A DNA stretch of 46,556 bases, from assembly GCA_022592445.1 (NCBI GenBank), contig JABYQR010000338.1, forward strand, positions 1 through 46,556. The letters are read 5' to 3'. The notes under the pieces are model-generated. The model saw only the letters and a program-made list of their open reading frames with translations. It ran no database searches and was not told the origin of the DNA. Both the position numbers and the translations under genes were made by a program. Source of the stretch: Cytidiella melzeri. Its lineage: Eukaryota; Basidiomycota; Agaricomycetes; Polyporales; Irpicaceae. The stretch's first letter is position 1; each line of letters starts with the position of its first letter. Of the stretch, positions 43,763-46,556 are shown piece by piece.

Positions 43763-46556
43763 TTAGTGAGTGTTTAGATCAATTAGACCTAATCTCCCAC
43801 TGAAGTATGATTGCTTCTGAAATGCCAATGACTTTGTCATGATATCAGCAATCTGTTCTTCAGTTGGAACAGCATATAGTTCGGCATTCTTATTTTCGAC
43901 AAACTCTCTAACATAATGATATCGAATGTCAATATGCTTTGAGCGTGACTCTATCTTTGGATTCTTGGTGAAGTAAATAGCACCATGATTATCACAGCAT
44001 AGAATTGTAGGCTCTTGCTGTTTTAAATCCAATTCTTTGAGCACGGTGCGCAACCAATAACATTGCTTGGAAGTTTCGCACAAGGCCATGTATTCTGATT
44101 CCATTGATGATAGAGCAACGGTTTTCTGCTTCTTAGAAGTCCAGGAAATTGCTCCTTCAGCCAACAGAAATACATATCCTGTTGTCGAATGTCTGTCGTC
44201 TTTATTCTCAGCCCAGTCTGCATCCGAATAACCAATAATACCAGCATTACTTGATCCATTATACTTGATCGCATAGGACTGCGTTCCAAGCAAATATCTC
44301 AGTATATATTTAGCTGATTTATAATGGTGGTCAGTTGGATTTGACATGTACTGTGAAAGACGTATGACTGCATATGAAATGTCTGGTCTAGTACCAATCA
44401 TAACATATATAAGCGTGCCAATCAACGCTTGATACTGTCTCAGTAAACCAGAATCTGCTTTATAGTCAGAATCTGCCTTCTGTAGTACAGCACCTGAAGG
44501 TAATGGTGTCCGAGCAGGATTAGCATTTGCCATATTAAATCGTTTTAAAGCCTCTTGAATATACGACTCTTGGTCAAGTAGAATCGTTTTAGCTTTACGA
44601 TCTCTCTGCACACGCATGCCTAGAATAAGCTTAGCTTCTCCTAAGTCACGCATCTCATAGCGATCCATAAGATTTTTCTTAAGTGCAGACATAGCAAGTT
44701 TACTATTTCCTATCGGAAATATATCGTCAACATATAGAATGAGAATTAAATTCCCCCCTTGTTGCCGATACACGTAAACACCAGCATCTGAATGAATCCG
44801 GTCAAAGCCTAATTCTATCAGAGTGTTATGAATTTTGATATTCCATGTTCGTGAAGCTTGTTTAAGTCCATAAATGGCTTTTTTAAGCAAACAAACATGG
44901 TTCTCCGTTCCCTTCTCCACGAAACCTTCTGGTTGTTCCATATAGATTTCTTCATCCAGTTCGCCGTAAAGGAAAGCTGTTTTCACACTCAATGCCTCGA
45001 TTTCCCAATCTTCGAGTGCAGCTATAGCTAGTAGCATGCGTATGGATTCAAAACGTGCGACTGGTGAGAAAGTTTCTTGATAATCAATTCCTTCAACTTG
45101 GGTGAATCCTTTTGCAACAAGACGCGCTTTATATCGACCATCAGACTTTATGGTGAAGACCCATTTGCATTTCACAATTTTGCGTGATGCGTCTGGTCGT
45201 CGTACAAGCGTCCAAGTTTTATTCTTCATTTGAGAATCAATTTCGTCTTGTGCAGCAGCAAACCATTGATCCCGATCATCTCTTTTCATTGCCTGCTTCC
45301 ACGTCTGTGGATATTCATTGATTGAATAAGCAGTAATTGAATTAAGAGTCTCGTCATCAATTTCTGCAGAATCATCATCATCAGTTAAGCCTCCTGATAG
45401 AGTTTGATGTTCTGGACCCGGTTCAACGGAAGGTGATCTCGAGGGTTGACGTGATGACGTTCCTGATCGCAAAGGTATCCGTAATCTGGATGGCCCTGCA
45501 ACCGGAGATCTCGCGCGTGTTCTCGAGTTCCATTCAGCTCTCAAACGAAGCTCATTTTGTTCTTCCTTTTTGTCCTTAGCCACTTGCTTTTCTAAAGCTT
45601 TCTGCATATCCACCGGCCGCATGGAAAGTTTAGGATTTTTTCCAGCAGTTGAACGTTTGTTCTGGTTGATAGGTGGTGGCAAAGGTGGTTTAGGCTTATG
45701 TCCTCGTTTGACTTGTGGTTGTGGTTCTTTGTCAAGAACCGGAGCTGAAGGGAATTGCTGCTGTTGTCGAGAAGGATGAGTAGGTCCTTGGTGCTCTGGA
45801 TGATCATCATCTCCATCATCAGAATCTTGTTGACCTTGTTCATCATTCTCTTCAAAAGGTGAAAAATTATCGTGTGGAGGAACAGTGTTATTATCACTGT
45901 TATCGCCAACTAAAGGTTGTTTGGAAGGAGTAATATCTTTACGATATGGGAAATGAGTCTCGTCAAATACTGCATCGCGAGCAATGACGATTCGCTGTTT
46001 ATCCCAGAACCGGTAACCCTTTACACCCGGTTCATATCCAACGAATATCATAGGAGTTGCTTTTGGTGACAACTTGTTCTGACGACTCTTGATCGGTACG
46101 TGGACGTATGCACGACATCCAAATACACGAAGCATTGAGATATCTGGTTTTATACCCAGAAAACTCTCTATAGGCGTCTGCCAGTTTAATCGTACATTAG
46201 GTAGACGGTTATTTAAATATACCGCTGCTTCGCAAGTAAGCTTCCAGAAACCATTTGATAACCCAGCTTGCTGACGCAATGCTTCGGCTTTATATTTTAT
46301 GGTCTGTTGCCATCGCTCAGCTCTACCATTTTGTTGTGGAGTATACGGTACAGACATTTGTAGTTCTATTCCGTGTTCCTTCAGATAATCCTTGAACACA
46401 TTATTAATGAACTCTGTTCCACCATCACATCTGAACTTCTTCATCTTCTTTCCTGTTTGGTTTTCGGCCCATGACTTGTATTCTTTGAATCTTGTGAACG
46501 CTTCATCTTTGTGCTTGAGATAATAGAGCATCCCATGACTAGAAGCATCATCAGAC
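43763..46556 (-). CDS. Copia Pol, partial: integrase, RT, RNase H (RT motif A Asp missing)
   Basis: Open to the window edge (at least 930 codons, 5' end outside). The integrase core has Asp in RCDGGTEF and Glu in PQQNGRAERWQQ. An integrase C-terminal segment (GYRFWDKQR) follows, then an acidic and Pro/Arg-rich linker. The RT starts near 45255 with KTWTLVRRPDASRK, has YVDDI near 44720 and GLKQASRTWN. RNase H has YSDADWAENKD and ALSSMESEYMAL. The end is ADIMTKSLAFQ with a stop at 43763-43765. In RT motif A the Asp expected before VKTAFLYG is Ser (codon at 44987-44989), so the enzyme is probably dead despite the intact frame. An older plus-strand relative lies at 19003-19678. Confidence 0.93.
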   Translation of the reverse strand, partial: SDDASSHGMLYYLKHKDEAFTRFKEYKSWAENQTGKKMKKFRCDGGTEFINNVFKDYLKEHGIELQMSVPYTPQQNGRAERWQQTIKYKAEALRQQAGLSNGFWKLTCEAAVYLNNRLPNVRLNWQTPIESFLGIKPDISMLRVFGCRAYVHVPIKSRQNKLSPKATPMIFVGYEPGVKGYRFWDKQRIVIARDAVFDETHFPYRKDITPSKQPLVGDNSDNNTVPPHDNFSPFEENDEQGQQDSDDGDDDHPEHQGPTHPSRQQQQFPSAPVLDKEPQPQVKRGHKPKPPLPPPINQNKRSTAGKNPKLSMRPVDMQKALEKQVAKDKKEEQNELRLRAEWNSRTRARSPVAGPSRLRIPLRSGTSSRQPSRSPSVEPGPEHQTLSGGLTDDDDSAEIDDETLNSITAYSINEYPQTWKQAMKRDDRDQWFAAAQDEIDSQMKNKTWTLVRRPDASRKIVKCKWVFTIKSDGRYKARLVAKGFTQVEGIDYQETFSPVARFESIRMLLAIAALEDWEIEALSVKTAFLYGELDEEIYMEQPEGFVEKGTENHVCLLKKAIYGLKQASRTWNIKIHNTLIELGFDRIHSDAGVYVYRQQGGNLILILYVDDIFPIGNSKLAMSALKKNLMDRYEMRDLGEAKLILGMRVQRDRKAKTILLDQESYIQEALKRFNMANANPARTPLPSGAVLQKADSDYKADSGLLRQYQALIGTLIYVMIGTRPDISYAVIRLSQYMSNPTDHHYKSAKYILRYLLGTQSYAIKYNGSSNAGIIGYSDADWAENKDDRHSTTGYVFLLAEGAISWTSKKQKTVALSSMESEYMALCETSKQCYWLRTVLKELDLKQQEPTILCCDNHGAIYFTKNPKIESRSKHIDIRYHYVREFVENKNAELYAVPTEEQIADIMTKSLAFQKQSYFSGRLGLIDLNTH

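Noticed and set aside
1..46556. CRISPR arrays, tRNA or rRNA genes
   Set aside because: No spaced short identical repeats, cloverleaf or rRNA blocks were seen; the repeats present are transposon parts or long tandem units.

Overview
The window looks like a repeat-packed accessory region of a filamentous basidiomycete (Agaricomycetes-type) genome. The reasons are short 45-68 bp introns with GTRAGT donors and CTAAC-like branch sites, chromodomain-bearing Ty3/gypsy elements, a Tad1-type LINE, a fungal MULE with N-terminal zinc ribbon and C-terminal SWIM finger, and multi-membrane-span gene relics resembling the basidiomycete DUF6534 family. No rRNA, tRNA, CRISPR or prokaryotic signal was seen. 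All alignments were made by eye.

Layout. 1-7638: an old LINE (endonuclease, partial RT, RNase H) split by a 3967 bp Tc1/mariner-like element (1168-5134, TA duplication), which itself holds a 5'-truncated LINE tail (4416-4853, 14 bp duplication). 8319-18987: a large inverted-repeat (foldback) element whose spacer was hit by a full-length gypsy chromovirus (9123-17642, TSD TGGGC, LTRs differing at only two places) and whose right arm was hit by a solo LTR (17688-18389, TSD CACGG). The gypsy pol carries a further solo LTR (13062-13819, TSD AGGCC). 19003-22620: decayed copia 3' end, a second copy of the 17.7 kb LTR, and a minus-strand chromovirus pol end split by a solo LTR (TSD CTCTT). 23355-31137: a MULE disrupted by a 3.1 kb inversion and by a solo LTR (TSD CGGAG). 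31165-41690: a tandem segmental duplication whose unit is a candidate secreted-protein gene plus a DUF6534-like membrane-protein gene. 43165-46556: the 3' half of a copia element on the minus strand, running off the window.

The main result is that one inversion (about 23606-26728) explains four odd facts at once: a solo LTR split into two complementary halves in opposite orientation; MULE terminal repeats that lie in the same orientation although a 9 bp target duplication is present in reverse complement; a promoter-like block with tandem repeats pointing away from the transposase; and a secreted-protein gene that faces opposite to its paralogue. A second result is that two different LTR families carry, just downstream of the TATA box, a 60-68 bp spliceosomal-type intron bounded by 20-21 bp direct repeats. 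One family member lacks exactly the intron plus one repeat.

Few genes look functional. The two candidate secreted-protein genes (25058-26153 plus; 37043-37952 minus) and the MULE transposase (open once its inserted LTR is ignored) have intact spliced frames. The copia pol is open but lacks a reverse-transcriptase catalytic Asp. The LINE, the Tc1-like transposase, gag and the DUF6534-like genes are broken, several of them by CGA-to-TGA or TGG-to-TGA changes that suggest C-to-T mutation of silenced repeats.
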